A DNA stretch of 64,000 bases from Pseudomonas sp. JUb42. GTDB lineage: Bacteria > Pseudomonadota > Gammaproteobacteria > Pseudomonadales > Pseudomonadaceae. The stretch is from positions 434,001 to 498,000 of the forward strand of contig NZ_JANUFD010000002.1 of assembly GCF_024807945.1 (NCBI RefSeq). The letters run 5' to 3'. The position numbers and the translations under genes were made by a program. Under the pieces are notes generated by a model. It made no database searches, had not been told where the DNA came from, and worked only from the letters and a program-made list of their open reading frames with translations. Each line of letters begins with the position of its first letter. Position 1 is the stretch's first letter. Positions 19,163 through 27,799 of this stretch are shown here, one piece after another.

Positions 19163-20077
19163 TCAGGGAGCGATGTGTTGTTGCTGCGCATGCCGCTTCA
19201 ATAACGGCGAATGGTTCGGCAAATGCATGCGCAACGCCCCGCTGCGTACTTCAAAGCGTAAATGCTCACCGGACAGCGGCTCGCCGTCGAGATTGATATC
19301 CAGCCCCTGCTCCGACTTCAACTCGACCCAGGGCAATCGCGCCCGGACGAACATATTGTCCAACCCGAGGCCGCCTTCCAGCAGCCCCTTGAGGGTGCCG
19401 ACCAGTTCCTTGGGCGCAGGCAGAATACTGACGTCCAGCAGGCCATCATCGATCAGCGCTGTAGGGCAAAGCACATGCCCGCCACCGGCTTGACGGCCAT
19501 TGCCGATACCCAGTGCCAATAACTCGCCACTCCAGTGAAAGTCCGGGCCGCTCAGCTCACCATGAACGGCGCGCAACTCGCTGAAACGTGACAGACCGGT
19601 AAACAGATAGGCCGCGCCCCCCAGCACCTTCTTCAGATCCTCAGAGGTATTGGCGGTCACCTGACTACCGAACCCGCCGGTCGCCATATTCAGAAACAGA
19701 TTACCGTCTACCGCCCCCAGATCGACGCTGTGAACCGGCGCATCTAGCAGGTCCAGCGCTGATTTTGGCAGCAGGCCAAGACCGGCTGAACGGGCAAAGT
19801 CGTTGGCCGTACCCAGCGGCATCGCCACCATCGACGCTTCTGACCCGGCCATGGCTTCGGCGATATCGCGCAACGTGCCGTCGCCGCCGCCGGCAATGAT
19901 GTGCCGATGCCCGGCAGCCAGGGCCTCAGCCACCAGACGCTGAGCGTCGCCGCCCTCCCATGTCAGGCGTACATCGATATCCCAACCTTGCTTGCGCTTG
20001 GCGTTGACCGCCTCGCGCACCTCTTCGTTGAGGGATTGTTTACCGTGAAGAATCAGAATTGCCCTGCGCTCGCTCAT
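19163..20077 (-). CDS. yegS: YegS-type lipid kinase
   Basis: This 304-aa diacylglycerol-kinase-fold protein has the nucleotide-binding HIIAGGGDGTLRDIAEAM and the MPLGTANDFARSAG motif of the YegS/BmrU/DagK group, plus DINLDGEPL near the C terminus. It is expected to phosphorylate a membrane lipid. The ATG at 20077 has GAGGGAG; a longer frame would add a hydrophobic N terminus but has no ribosome site. Confidence 0.93.
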   Translation of the reverse strand: MSERRAILILHGKQSLNEEVREAVNAKRKQGWDIDVRLTWEGGDAQRLVAEALAAGHRHIIAGGGDGTLRDIAEAMAGSEASMVAMPLGTANDFARSAGLGLLPKSALDLLDAPVHSVDLGAVDGNLFLNMATGGFGSQVTANTSEDLKKVLGGAAYLFTGLSRFSELRAVHGELSGPDFHWSGELLALGIGNGRQAGGGHVLCPTALIDDGLLDVSILPAPKELVGTLKGLLEGGLGLDNMFVRARLPWVELKSEQGLDINLDGEPLSGEHLRFEVRSGALRMHLPNHSPLLKRHAQQQHIAP

Positions 20078-20458
20078 TACCGCTCCCTCTGGAGAATCCG
20101 TTGCTTGCGATGTGGACCGCAGCCGCCATGAAAAAAGCCATACAACGAAAAAAGTAATCCCCGCAATCATTGGGCCATCATGAAAACGGGATCCACTTCA
20201 TCCGTCCAGCCATGTGACAGATGCTGTTCCATCAGCTTTACTCAAGCCAGACACCCGTTTGAGTGCCTTTTCCCGCTGTCTGAGTGGAAAACTCCTACTC
20301 ACTAAGTCATTAGTACCTTGGCGCAAATATTAATTTCCTGACAACACACGTAAAAATTAATCTGCAAAAACACTCGACACGACAAAATAACGTCTACATT
20401 TAACAAAATCGTAAAAATAGTCATTTTATTGACTTTAGTTGATGCGTGCGTCTGGATT
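20078..20458. promoter_or_regulatory. psl promoter region
   Basis: About 380 bases between yegS and the pslA leader become A+T-rich toward pslA. They contain a FleQ-like box (20420-20433) and a possible RpoS-type -10 (CTACATT, 20392-20398). No open reading frame is credible. The region must hold both divergent promoters. Confidence 0.55.
20420..20433. promoter_or_regulatory. FleQ-like box upstream of pslA
   Basis: The reverse strand reads GTCAATAAAATGAC, which agrees with the published P. aeruginosa FleQ box (GTCaNTAAAtTGAC, as I recall it) at all but one position. FleQ with c-di-GMP controls psl and pel there. The site is about 80 bases upstream of the pslA start. Confidence 0.55.
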
Positions 20459-20511
20459 CCGGGAGCTGGCACCCGGCGCCATTCATGGATCGAAGCAGTG
20501 GGGGGAGCATT
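20459..20511 (+). promoter_or_regulatory. pslA leader with RsmA/RsmE-like GGA motifs
   Basis: A CCGGG/CCCGG hairpin (20459-20476) presents a GGGAGC, an ATGGATC follows at 20485-20491, and the Shine-Dalgarno itself is GGGGGAGC (20501-20508). Several GGA motifs ending at the ribosome site are the usual layout for CsrA-family repression. P. aeruginosa psl translation is repressed by RsmA; here it is inferred from motifs only. Confidence 0.45.
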
Positions 20512-21951
20512 ATGCGGTTGCAACCTGTTGACAGTCTTTTGCTCACACGTACCAGCCTGATCGAATACTTCCTCTTCGGCGTGCGCTTGATGCACGGCAT
20601 CACAGCACTGGTCCCGGGCCTGCTGATTCTCGCACTCTGGCATGACGCCAACACAGCCACGCCCCCGGACACCTACTACTTCACCCTGACATTTTTCGGC
20701 TTTGTCTGCGTCCTGCTGTTCCAGGCCCTTGGGCTGTACTCCGAAGCCGTATTCAGCAACGCCCTGCGCCTGCGCCTGATCCTGATTGCCTGGTCGGCGG
20801 CCTTTGTCATGCTGCTGTTCATGCACCAGGCCCTGAACTTGTTCATCTTCATCACTCCTGACCAACTGGTGGTCTGGTTCATCGCCAGCCTGGGGCTTTT
20901 CTACGTCGAGCGCGTCGGCATGCTGGCCATTTTCAAGCATCAGATGAAAAAGGGCTTTTTCCTGCAGAACGCGGTGATTCTCGGCGCCACGGAAAACGGT
21001 CAGCGCCTGGCCGAATACATGCTGGAAAACCAGGACATCCGCTCCGGCGTCTCGGGTTTCATTGACGACCGTATCGGCCGTTTGCCCAAAACCGTGGCCA
21101 ATCTGCCGATGCTGGGCAACTCCAGTGATCTGGAACGGCTGATTCGCGAAGAGAAAGTCACCCAGGTACTGGTGGCCCTGCCCTGGACTGCGGAAAACCG
21201 CATGGACTACATCATCCGCGAACTGCGGCGGCTGCCGGTTAACGTGCTGCTGGTGCCGGACATGATCGCCTTCCGCCATGCCCACAACCGCATCACCGAA
21301 GTCGCCAAGCTACCGATGTTCAATGCTTCGGACATGCCACTGAGCGGCTGGTCGCCGTTCTTCAAGCGCGCTGAGGACATTGTGTTTTCATCCCTGGCGC
21401 TGCTGCTGTTGTCGCCGATCATGTTGGTGGTGGCCCTGGCAATCAAGCTGGACTCCCCCGGCCCCGTGCTGTTCCGGCAGAAGCGCTATGGCTACAACAA
21501 CCGCCTGATTCAGGTGTGCAAATTCCGCTCGATGCATCAGCACCAGGCCGATGCGACTGCGGAGAAACAGACCACCCGTGGCGACGCCAGGGTTACCCGG
21601 GTCGGCCGCTTTATCCGCAAGACCAGCCTGGATGAACTGCCCCAGTTGTTCAACGTGGTCGCCGGCAGCATGTCCATGGTCGGCCCACGCCCTCACGCCA
21701 CCGCCACCAAGGCGGCCGGGATTCTGTTTGAGGAAGCGGTGAAGGAGTACACGTCACGCCATCGAGTCAAGCCAGGCATTACCGGCCTGGCCCAGATCAA
21801 TGGCTACCGTGGTGAAACAGACACCGTGGAGAAGATCGAGAAACGCGTGGAGTTCGATCTTGAGTACATCGAAAACTGGTCCGTCTGGTTCGATATATAC
21901 ATCCTTCTGCGCACTGTTCCGGCAGTGCTCTTCACTCGCGAGGCCTACTGA
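20512..21951 (+). CDS. pslA: PslA, lipid carrier glucosyl-phosphate transferase
   Basis: This 479-aa membrane protein of the WbaP/WcaJ family is expected to start Psl repeat-unit assembly by loading a sugar-phosphate on undecaprenyl phosphate. Several N-terminal membrane helices (about 20-130) precede a Rossmann-like domain ([18 protein letters not shown]). The C-terminal transferase domain has [43 protein letters not shown] and [13 protein letters not shown]. The start at 20512 has GGGGGAG; an extension to 20446 would translate the leader hairpin. The stop overlaps the pslB start (TGATG). Confidence 0.96.
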   Translation: MRLQPVDSLLLTRTSLIEYFLFGVRLMHGITALVPGLLILALWHDANTATPPDTYYFTLTFFGFVCVLLFQALGLYSEAVFSNALRLRLILIAWSAAFVMLLFMHQALNLFIFITPDQLVVWFIASLGLFYVERVGMLAIFKHQMKKGFFLQNAVILGATENGQRLAEYMLENQDIRSGVSGFIDDRIGRLPKTVANLPMLGNSSDLERLIREEKVTQVLVALPWTAENRMDYIIRELRRLPVNVLLVPDMIAFRHAHNRITEVAKLPMFNASDMPLSGWSPFFKRAEDIVFSSLALLLLSPIMLVVALAIKLDSPGPVLFRQKRYGYNNRLIQVCKFRSMHQHQADATAEKQTTRGDARVTRVGRFIRKTSLDELPQLFNVVAGSMSMVGPRPHATATKAAGILFEEAVKEYTSRHRVKPGITGLAQINGYRGETDTVEKIEKRVEFDLEYIENWSVWFDIYILLRTVPAVLFTREAY

Positions 21952-23405
21952 TGAGTACTCTCATCCCCTGCATCATCGCCGGCGGCTCCGGCACCCGACT
22001 CTGGCCAGTCTCGCGGGAAGCCATGCCCAAGCCGTTCATGCGTCTTCCCGATGGCGAAAGCCTGCTGCAAAAAACCTTCTTGCGCGCCACCGGCCTGCCC
22101 GGCGTCGACCGGTTGCTGACCGTGACCAATCGTGAAGTGTATTTCCGCACGATGGACGACTACCGCACGCTCAACAAAGGCCGCTGCCAGCTGGACTTCA
22201 TCCTCGAACCCTTTGGCCGCAACACCGCGCCGGCCGTTGCCGCGGCGGCCCTGCACGTCTCCCGCCTGTACGGTGACGACGCGCAATTGCTGATCCTGCC
22301 CGCCGACCACCTGATCAGCGACCTGCCCGCCTTCACCCAGGCCGTACAGGACGCCCGCGCCCTGGCGGATCAGGGCTGGCTGGTAACCTTTGGCATCCGC
22401 CCGACCAAGGCCGAGACCGGCTTCGGCTATATCGAACAGGGCCCGGCGCTGGCCCATAACGGCCATCAGGTGGCGCGCTTTGTCGAAAAACCTGACGCCG
22501 CCACCGCGCAAAGCTATCTGGATGGCGGCCTGCATCTATGGAATGCCGGGATGTTCTGCATGCGCGCCGATGTGCTGCTGCGTGAACTGAGCGAGCACGC
22601 CCCAACAGTACTGGCCGCCGTGGACACCTGCCTGAGCAATAGCGCGACCAAACAGGGCCAGCGCGAACTGCAGATCGAGCTGGACAGCGACACCTTTGCC
22701 CTGGCCGAAGACATTTCCATTGACTACGCATTGATGGAACGCTCGCAGAAAGTCGCGGTGATTCCCTGCCAACTGGGCTGGAGCGATATCGGCTCCTGGC
22801 AGGCCCTGCGCGAACTGGTCCCGGCCGATGCCAATGGCAACCAGTGCAATGGCCAAACCGTGCTGTACGACGTCAGCAACTGCTACATCGACTCCAAACG
22901 CTTGGTCGGCGCCATCGGCCTGGACGACCTGATCATCATCGACACCCCCGATGCGCTGCTGATTGCCGACGGCAAGCGCAGCCAGGAGGTCAAGCTGATC
23001 GCCCAGGAACTCAAGCGCCAGGGCCACGACGCCTATCGCCTGCACCGCACCGTGACCCGGCCGTGGGGCACCTACACCGTGCTCGAGGAAGGCAAACGCT
23101 TCAAGATCAAACGCATTGTCGTGCGCCCGCAAGGCTCGCTGTCACTGCAAATGCACCACCATCGCAGCGAACACTGGATCGTGGTCAGCGGCATGGCTCA
23201 GGTCACCAATGGCGAGCGCGAATTCATGCTCGACACCAACGAATCGACCTTTATCAAACCCGGCCATACCCATCGCCTGGTCAATCCGGGGGTGATCGAC
23301 CTGGTGATGATCGAAGTGCAGAGCGGCGAGTACCTGGGCGAGGACGACATCGTGCGCTTTACCGATATCTACGGCCGTGTGCCTGCCGAGGCGGCCAAGA
23401 CCTGA
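21951..23405 (+). CDS. pslB: PslB, bifunctional GDP-mannose pyrophosphorylase / mannose-6-P isomerase
   Basis: The product is 484 aa. The N-terminal nucleotidyltransferase domain has CIIAGGSGTRLWPVSREAMP, FGRNTAPAVA and GFGYIEQG. The C-terminal type II isomerase cupin (about 360-480) has RPWGTYTVLEEG and LQMHHHRSEHWIVVSG. It makes GDP-mannose for Psl and belongs to the AlgA/WbpW/PslB family. It is translationally coupled to pslA. After its stop comes a 131-base gap with a long hairpin, where P. aeruginosa has pslC. Confidence 0.96.
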   Translation: MSTLIPCIIAGGSGTRLWPVSREAMPKPFMRLPDGESLLQKTFLRATGLPGVDRLLTVTNREVYFRTMDDYRTLNKGRCQLDFILEPFGRNTAPAVAAAALHVSRLYGDDAQLLILPADHLISDLPAFTQAVQDARALADQGWLVTFGIRPTKAETGFGYIEQGPALAHNGHQVARFVEKPDAATAQSYLDGGLHLWNAGMFCMRADVLLRELSEHAPTVLAAVDTCLSNSATKQGQRELQIELDSDTFALAEDISIDYALMERSQKVAVIPCQLGWSDIGSWQALRELVPADANGNQCNGQTVLYDVSNCYIDSKRLVGAIGLDDLIIIDTPDALLIADGKRSQEVKLIAQELKRQGHDAYRLHRTVTRPWGTYTVLEEGKRFKIKRIVVRPQGSLSLQMHHHRSEHWIVVSGMAQVTNGEREFMLDTNESTFIKPGHTHRLVNPGVIDLVMIEVQSGEYLGEDDIVRFTDIYGRVPAEAAKT

Positions 23406-23416
23406 CGGGGTTTTCT

Positions 23417-23470
23417 GCCCGGATACGGGTCTGACGGGCCGAGGCCTGTCGCATTGGCACGTATCCGGGC
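23417..23470 (+). terminator. Long intra-operon hairpin between pslB and pslD
   Basis: An outer stem GCCCGGATACG/CGTATCCGGGC (11 pairs) encloses an inner stem GACGGGCC/GGCCTGTC (with one G-T pair), and GTTTTATT follows. It resembles an attenuator or partial terminator inside an operon whose other genes are mostly overlapping. Confidence 0.6.
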
Positions 23471-23536
23471 GTTTTATTGCAACACGCTGCAACGTAACTG
23501 CCGACATGATGTTTTACCCGACAGGGAGTGGTAATC

Positions 23537-24343
23537 ATGCATGACAGAGCAAGGGGCATTTTGTTGCCTGTAGGGCTGACACTGGCGATGCTGATGCTCA
23601 GTGCCTGCAACACCCCGGCGCGCATTGGCGTGCCCGAGGACGATGCAGTGATCAAAGCCGGGCAGGAAGCCGGTCGTGCCCTGGCGGGCAAGCCCCTGCC
23701 ACCGACGCGTATCCGTCCCGGTGACACGTTACGGATCGTGCGCAATACCGGCGAGGCGCCGTCGATCTCGGCGTTCACCGCAAACTCCATCTATGAGCTG
23801 ACCCTGTTCCAGGTGCTCAATGACGGCACCTTTTCCTACCCCTATATCGGTTCGGTGCCTGCGGCGGGCCTGACCGTGCCGCAGTTGATTGCCGGTCTTG
23901 AAGACCGCTTGCAACACGTCTATCGCGAGACCGCCCTGACCATCAATATCACCCAGACGCCGAGCAACACGGTGTTTATCGGCGGCGCCGTGCGTAACCC
24001 GGTGGCCCTGCCCACCACGGTTGCCACCACTCTGGAGCAGGCGCTGATGGGCGCCGGTGGCGTCTCCCCGGATGCCGACGCCAGCCTGGTCGCCCTGCTG
24101 CGTCAGGAAGACAACGGCCTCTACAAAACCTACTTCTTCGACTACAGCAAGCTGCTCTGGGCAGGTACGGCCGGCGGCCCCACGGCCCCAGTGCTGCTGC
24201 AACGTGGCGATGTGGTGTTCGTGCCCAAGTCCTCGGTGGGCAACAAGGCGGCAGGCGTGGACCTGTATTTCAATCAGCTGATCCCCTTCGCCAAATCGCT
24301 GGGCTTCGGTGTGAATTACAACTTGCGCAGCAGCGGCCAATAA
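23537..24343 (+). CDS. pslD: PslD, outer-membrane polysaccharide export lipoprotein
   Basis: This 268-aa Wza-family protein has a lipoprotein signal (LPVGLTLAMLMLSAC; lipobox LSAC), the polysaccharide-export domain (TRIRPGDTLRIVRNTGEAP; VFIGGAVRNPVALPT) and an SLBB-like segment, ending in NYNLRSSGQ. It is expected to form the outer-membrane export channel. The ATG at 23537 has AGGGAGTGG upstream; a GTG three codons earlier is less likely. pslE starts 15 bases after the stop. Confidence 0.94.
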   Translation: MHDRARGILLPVGLTLAMLMLSACNTPARIGVPEDDAVIKAGQEAGRALAGKPLPPTRIRPGDTLRIVRNTGEAPSISAFTANSIYELTLFQVLNDGTFSYPYIGSVPAAGLTVPQLIAGLEDRLQHVYRETALTINITQTPSNTVFIGGAVRNPVALPTTVATTLEQALMGAGGVSPDADASLVALLRQEDNGLYKTYFFDYSKLLWAGTAGGPTAPVLLQRGDVVFVPKSSVGNKAAGVDLYFNQLIPFAKSLGFGVNYNLRSSGQ

Positions 24344-24358
24344 GTCAGGGACTCAGAC

Positions 24359-26350
24359 ATGATTAATATCCGTTCATTCCGCGACCTGTTGCGCCTGTTT
24401 TTTATCTTCAAGGATGAAATCAAGGCAACGGTACTGGTGTCCTTCATCATCATTCTGCTTGGCGCCTTCCTCCTGCCCAGCCGCTACGAGTCCACGGCGC
24501 TGCTGCTGGTCAAGCCCGGCCGTGACAGCAGCACCGTGCCGATCGAGTTCTCCGACCGCCAGGCCATCGTCATCCCCAGCGCCCAGCGCGACCCGATCCT
24601 CGACGAAGAACGCATGCTCACCGGGCGCCCGATCATGCGTACGGTGGCCGAGAAGTACCTCACCGAGCTGTCCCAGGTGCCGCAACAGACGGGCTTTCTC
24701 GCCTCGACCAAACGCCTGATCAAGGACGCCATCGGCTCCGTGCTGGACATCGGCCACGGCTTCCTGCAACTGATCGGTCTGGTGGAAAAGCGCTCGCCGG
24801 AAGACCACATGGCCGAAGATCTGGAGAAGAACTTCAAGGTCAATCACGATCCGGGATCGGCGGTGATGGAACTGCGTTTCGTCTGGAATGATCCGGTGGT
24901 CGCCCAGACCGTGCTGCGCACCTGGGTCGAGCAATATCAGATCCAGCGCACCCAGACCCTGGGCCGGGTCAGCCTGTATGCCTTCTACGAAGCCGAGGTC
25001 AAGGACAGCCAGGCCGAAATCGTCGATCACAAGCAGCAGATCCAGGGCTATCTGAACCAGCTCGGCGCCGTGAGCATCAGTCAGCGCCTGGCCGATACCT
25101 CCCAGGGCCTGAACGACCTGCGCACCGAACGCAACAACACCATCCGCGCCATCGCCTCGACCAAGGCCGGCCTGGACATGCTCCAGCAACAACTGGGCAA
25201 ACAATCGAAAACGGTTTCTGCCGGTCGCGAACTGGCCCTAAACCCTAACCGTCAGGACCTGCAAAATCGCATCAACGGCAAGGAAGTCGAACGTCAGGAG
25301 CTGCTGCGTTCCTTCAAGGAACAGGCACCGCCGGTATTGGCCCTGAACGAAGAAATCAAGAACCTCAGGGCGCTGCTGAACAAAGAAGAAGCCACCGTGC
25401 AGCGCACGGAAAACATCACTCCCAACCCGATTTACAACCGTATGCAGAACGTACTGGCCGACCAACAGACCAGCTACGCCCGCCTGCAGACGCAACTGAC
25501 ACAACAGAACCTGCAACTGGCGCAACTGGAGAAAGACCGGCAACTGGCCCTGAGCCTTGAGCCCGAGCTGTCGCGTCTGCAAAGCGAACTCAGCGCCACG
25601 GAAAAAAGCTACGCCCTGTACACCGACAGCCTGGAAAAAGCCCGCATCGACCGTGAACTGGACAAGAGCCAGATCAGCAACATCGCCATTATCGAAGAGG
25701 CCACCCTCAACCCCAGCCGGGTCTTCCCGAAAAGCATGCTGATGGTGGTGCTGGCGTTCCCCTTGAGCCTGGCCATCGGCTTACTGGCGATGTACTTCTT
25801 CTACCTGCTCGACCAGCGTATCCATGACGGCGACAAGATCGAGAGCCGCTTCGGCGTGTCGGTGTGGAGCACCCTGCCCGACGTCAAGGGCAGCCAACCG
25901 CAACGCAACAGCGCTTTCACCGCCAGCCTCTACCGGCTATACGGCATTCTGCCGCTGGGCCAGGTGCCCGAGCGCGGACTGGCGGTGGGCATGACCTCGC
26001 TGAACCACGGCGATGGCGTGAGCTTTGTCATCGAACACATGCGCACGCTGTTCGAAGACCACGGCCACCAGGTCCGCACTGAAGGCCCTGGCCCGGCAGC
26101 CCCCGGCGAGATCCTGCTGATCGACGCGGCAAGCTTCTTCAGCAATCAGGAAGCCTTCGTCCTGCTGCGTGAAGCCGACGTAATCATCCTGGTCATTCGC
26201 GCAGAAAAAACCACGGTGCCAGCCCTGGAAATCGCCCTGAACACCCTCAATACCGCGTTCAAACGCGTCGATGGCGTTGTCCTCAATCTTCGTCGCTTCG
26301 AAGTGCCGGAGCGCGTTCTCAACTACTTCAACCGTTTCCGCCGGGGGTGA
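24359..26350 (+). CDS. pslE: PslE, Wzz/Wzc-like polysaccharide co-polymerase
   Basis: This 663-aa inner-membrane protein has one membrane helix near 22-42, a large periplasmic coiled-coil region (about 60-450) and a second helix at about 459-481 (SMLMVVLAFPLSLAIGLLAMYF), then a cytoplasmic domain shaped like a bacterial tyrosine kinase. In that domain the Walker A lysine is absent: SLNHGDGVSF has Val554 where kinases have Lys, and no tyrosine-rich tail is present, so it is probably not an active kinase. It should control chain length with PslD. Confidence 0.93.
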   Translation: MINIRSFRDLLRLFFIFKDEIKATVLVSFIIILLGAFLLPSRYESTALLLVKPGRDSSTVPIEFSDRQAIVIPSAQRDPILDEERMLTGRPIMRTVAEKYLTELSQVPQQTGFLASTKRLIKDAIGSVLDIGHGFLQLIGLVEKRSPEDHMAEDLEKNFKVNHDPGSAVMELRFVWNDPVVAQTVLRTWVEQYQIQRTQTLGRVSLYAFYEAEVKDSQAEIVDHKQQIQGYLNQLGAVSISQRLADTSQGLNDLRTERNNTIRAIASTKAGLDMLQQQLGKQSKTVSAGRELALNPNRQDLQNRINGKEVERQELLRSFKEQAPPVLALNEEIKNLRALLNKEEATVQRTENITPNPIYNRMQNVLADQQTSYARLQTQLTQQNLQLAQLEKDRQLALSLEPELSRLQSELSATEKSYALYTDSLEKARIDRELDKSQISNIAIIEEATLNPSRVFPKSMLMVVLAFPLSLAIGLLAMYFFYLLDQRIHDGDKIESRFGVSVWSTLPDVKGSQPQRNSAFTASLYRLYGILPLGQVPERGLAVGMTSLNHGDGVSFVIEHMRTLFEDHGHQVRTEGPGPAAPGEILLIDAASFFSNQEAFVLLREADVIILVIRAEKTTVPALEIALNTLNTAFKRVDGVVLNLRRFEVPERVLNYFNRFRRG

Positions 26351-26351
26351 T

Positions 26352-27533
26352 ATGCACATTGCCCTGCTCGCTCCGCTGCCACCGGAACAGAACGGCATCG
26401 CCGACTATGCCGGGCATCTCAAGCTGGCCCTGCAAAAGCTCGGGGTGCAGATCAGCACGCCCCTGGCCGGGATCGGCAACGACCCGCACGAGGCCGAACG
26501 CCATGTGGCGCAGATCCACTGGCAAGGCATCGACCTGGTCCATGCCGAACTCGGTGGCGGGCGTCTGGCTGAGTTCCATGCCCTGCGCGCGTTGCGCCAG
26601 CGCTTTGCGCACTTGCCGCTGACGGCCACGGTGCACGATCCGGAACGGCTGGTCTGGCGTCGCGCCAGCCTGCCCTGGCCGCTGTCCATAGCGGGCAAAC
26701 TGCCATCGCCGCTGCCCCAAGTCGCCACAGTGCTCAGTGACCCGTTGTGCCTGCATGAAGAACGTCAGGTGGCCCGAGGCATGACCCGGCTGGTCACCCT
26801 GACCCACGCCGGCAGTGCCGCATTGCGCGAACGCATGGGCCTGGCCCAGGCGCAGATGGCGGTGATCCCCCATGGCAATCTCGACATCGCCCCCCTGCCC
26901 CTGCCACCGCTGGAGCCCCTGCGCCTGCTGTATTTCGGCTTTATCTATCGCGGCAAAGGCATCGAAGACCTGCTCGACGCCCTGGCCGACTGCATCAGCG
27001 CGCAGCCCGCCCTGCGTGAGCGGGTGCGCCTGACCCTGGCCGGGGGCAGCGAACCGGAAATGGCCTTCGGCCCCTCCGGCAGCTACCTCGACGAATTGCG
27101 CGAGCGCATCGGCCAATTGGGCCTGAGCGGCTCGATCGACTGGCAGCTCGACCTGCCCGCCGAACATATCGCGCCGACCATCCAGGCCCATCATGTGATG
27201 GTGCTGCCGTACCGCGAGTCGAGCAAACTCAAGCTGCTGGGCAAGCTGCGCGGCACCAGTGGCGCGCTGTCCTGGGCGGTGGCCTGCGGGCGCGGGGCGA
27301 TTACCTCCGATGCCCGCTCCTTCGCCGAAGAAGTCGCCCACGGCAACGGCATGATCTTTCCCCAAGGCGATGTCAATGCGCTGTCCCAGGCCCTGAGCAC
27401 CCTGTGCGCCAACCCGGAACTGGCCCGCACCTGGGCCGACCGCGCCGCCAGCCTGGCCAAAGAACGGGTGTGGAGCCGTACGGCGGAACGTTTTCGCCAA
27501 TTGTTTGAGCTGGCTTGCGAGGGGGATAACTGA
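26352..27533 (+). CDS. pslF: PslF, GT4-family glycosyltransferase
   Basis: This 393-aa GT-B glycosyltransferase starts MHIALLAPLPPEQNGIADYA. The C-terminal donor-binding half contains LRLLYFGFIYRGKGIEDLLDAL and a late segment HHVMVLPYRESSKLKLLGKLRGTSGAL. It is presumed to add one sugar of the Psl repeat in the cytoplasm. The ATG lies one base after the pslE stop; the longer frame inside pslE is rejected. Its stop overlaps the upstream in-frame ATG of pslG (TGATG). Confidence 0.92.
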   Translation: MHIALLAPLPPEQNGIADYAGHLKLALQKLGVQISTPLAGIGNDPHEAERHVAQIHWQGIDLVHAELGGGRLAEFHALRALRQRFAHLPLTATVHDPERLVWRRASLPWPLSIAGKLPSPLPQVATVLSDPLCLHEERQVARGMTRLVTLTHAGSAALRERMGLAQAQMAVIPHGNLDIAPLPLPPLEPLRLLYFGFIYRGKGIEDLLDALADCISAQPALRERVRLTLAGGSEPEMAFGPSGSYLDELRERIGQLGLSGSIDWQLDLPAEHIAPTIQAHHVMVLPYRESSKLKLLGKLRGTSGALSWAVACGRGAITSDARSFAEEVAHGNGMIFPQGDVNALSQALSTLCANPELARTWADRAASLAKERVWSRTAERFRQLFELACEGDN

Positions 27534-27574
27534 TGGAAGGGTATCGCGATCTCCTGCTGAACCATGGCGGCCCT

Positions 27575-27600
27575 GAGGGAGCGAGGCTTGCCCGCGAATG
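27575..27600. repeat. REP half-element, type B, in the 5' part of pslG
   Basis: GAGGGAGCGAGGCTTGCCCG with GCGAATG matches one arm of the 11998-12090 doublet. It lies between the pslF stop and the pslG signal-peptide region. Confidence 0.8.
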
Positions 27601-27650
27601 CCCTGACGCGGTTGACCTGACAGACCGCGTCGCACAATTCGCGGCACTCT

Positions 27651-27740
27651 GTGGGAGCGAATTCATTCGCGAAAGCGGTGTAACAAACGACACAAATGCG
27701 TCGGATGTACCGGCCTCTTCGCGAATGAATTCGCTCCCAC
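27651..27740. repeat. REP doublet, type A, lying in the 5' part of pslG
   Basis: Inverted arms GTGGGAGCGAATTCATTCGCG / CGCGAATGAATTCGCTCCCAC surround a spacer ending ATGTACCGGCCTCTT, like those at 14154 and 35144. The pslG frame stays open all the way through it. Confidence 0.93.
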
Positions 27741-27799
27741 AGAATTCGACACCGCAGAACTCGACACCACACCAGGCCAATAGCTGGCGAAATGGCCTG

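Noticed and set aside
23417..23470. CRISPR-like or att-like repeat between pslB and pslD
   Set aside because: There is only one inverted repeat and no direct repeats or spacers; a hairpin explains it. No CRISPR array was seen anywhere in the window.
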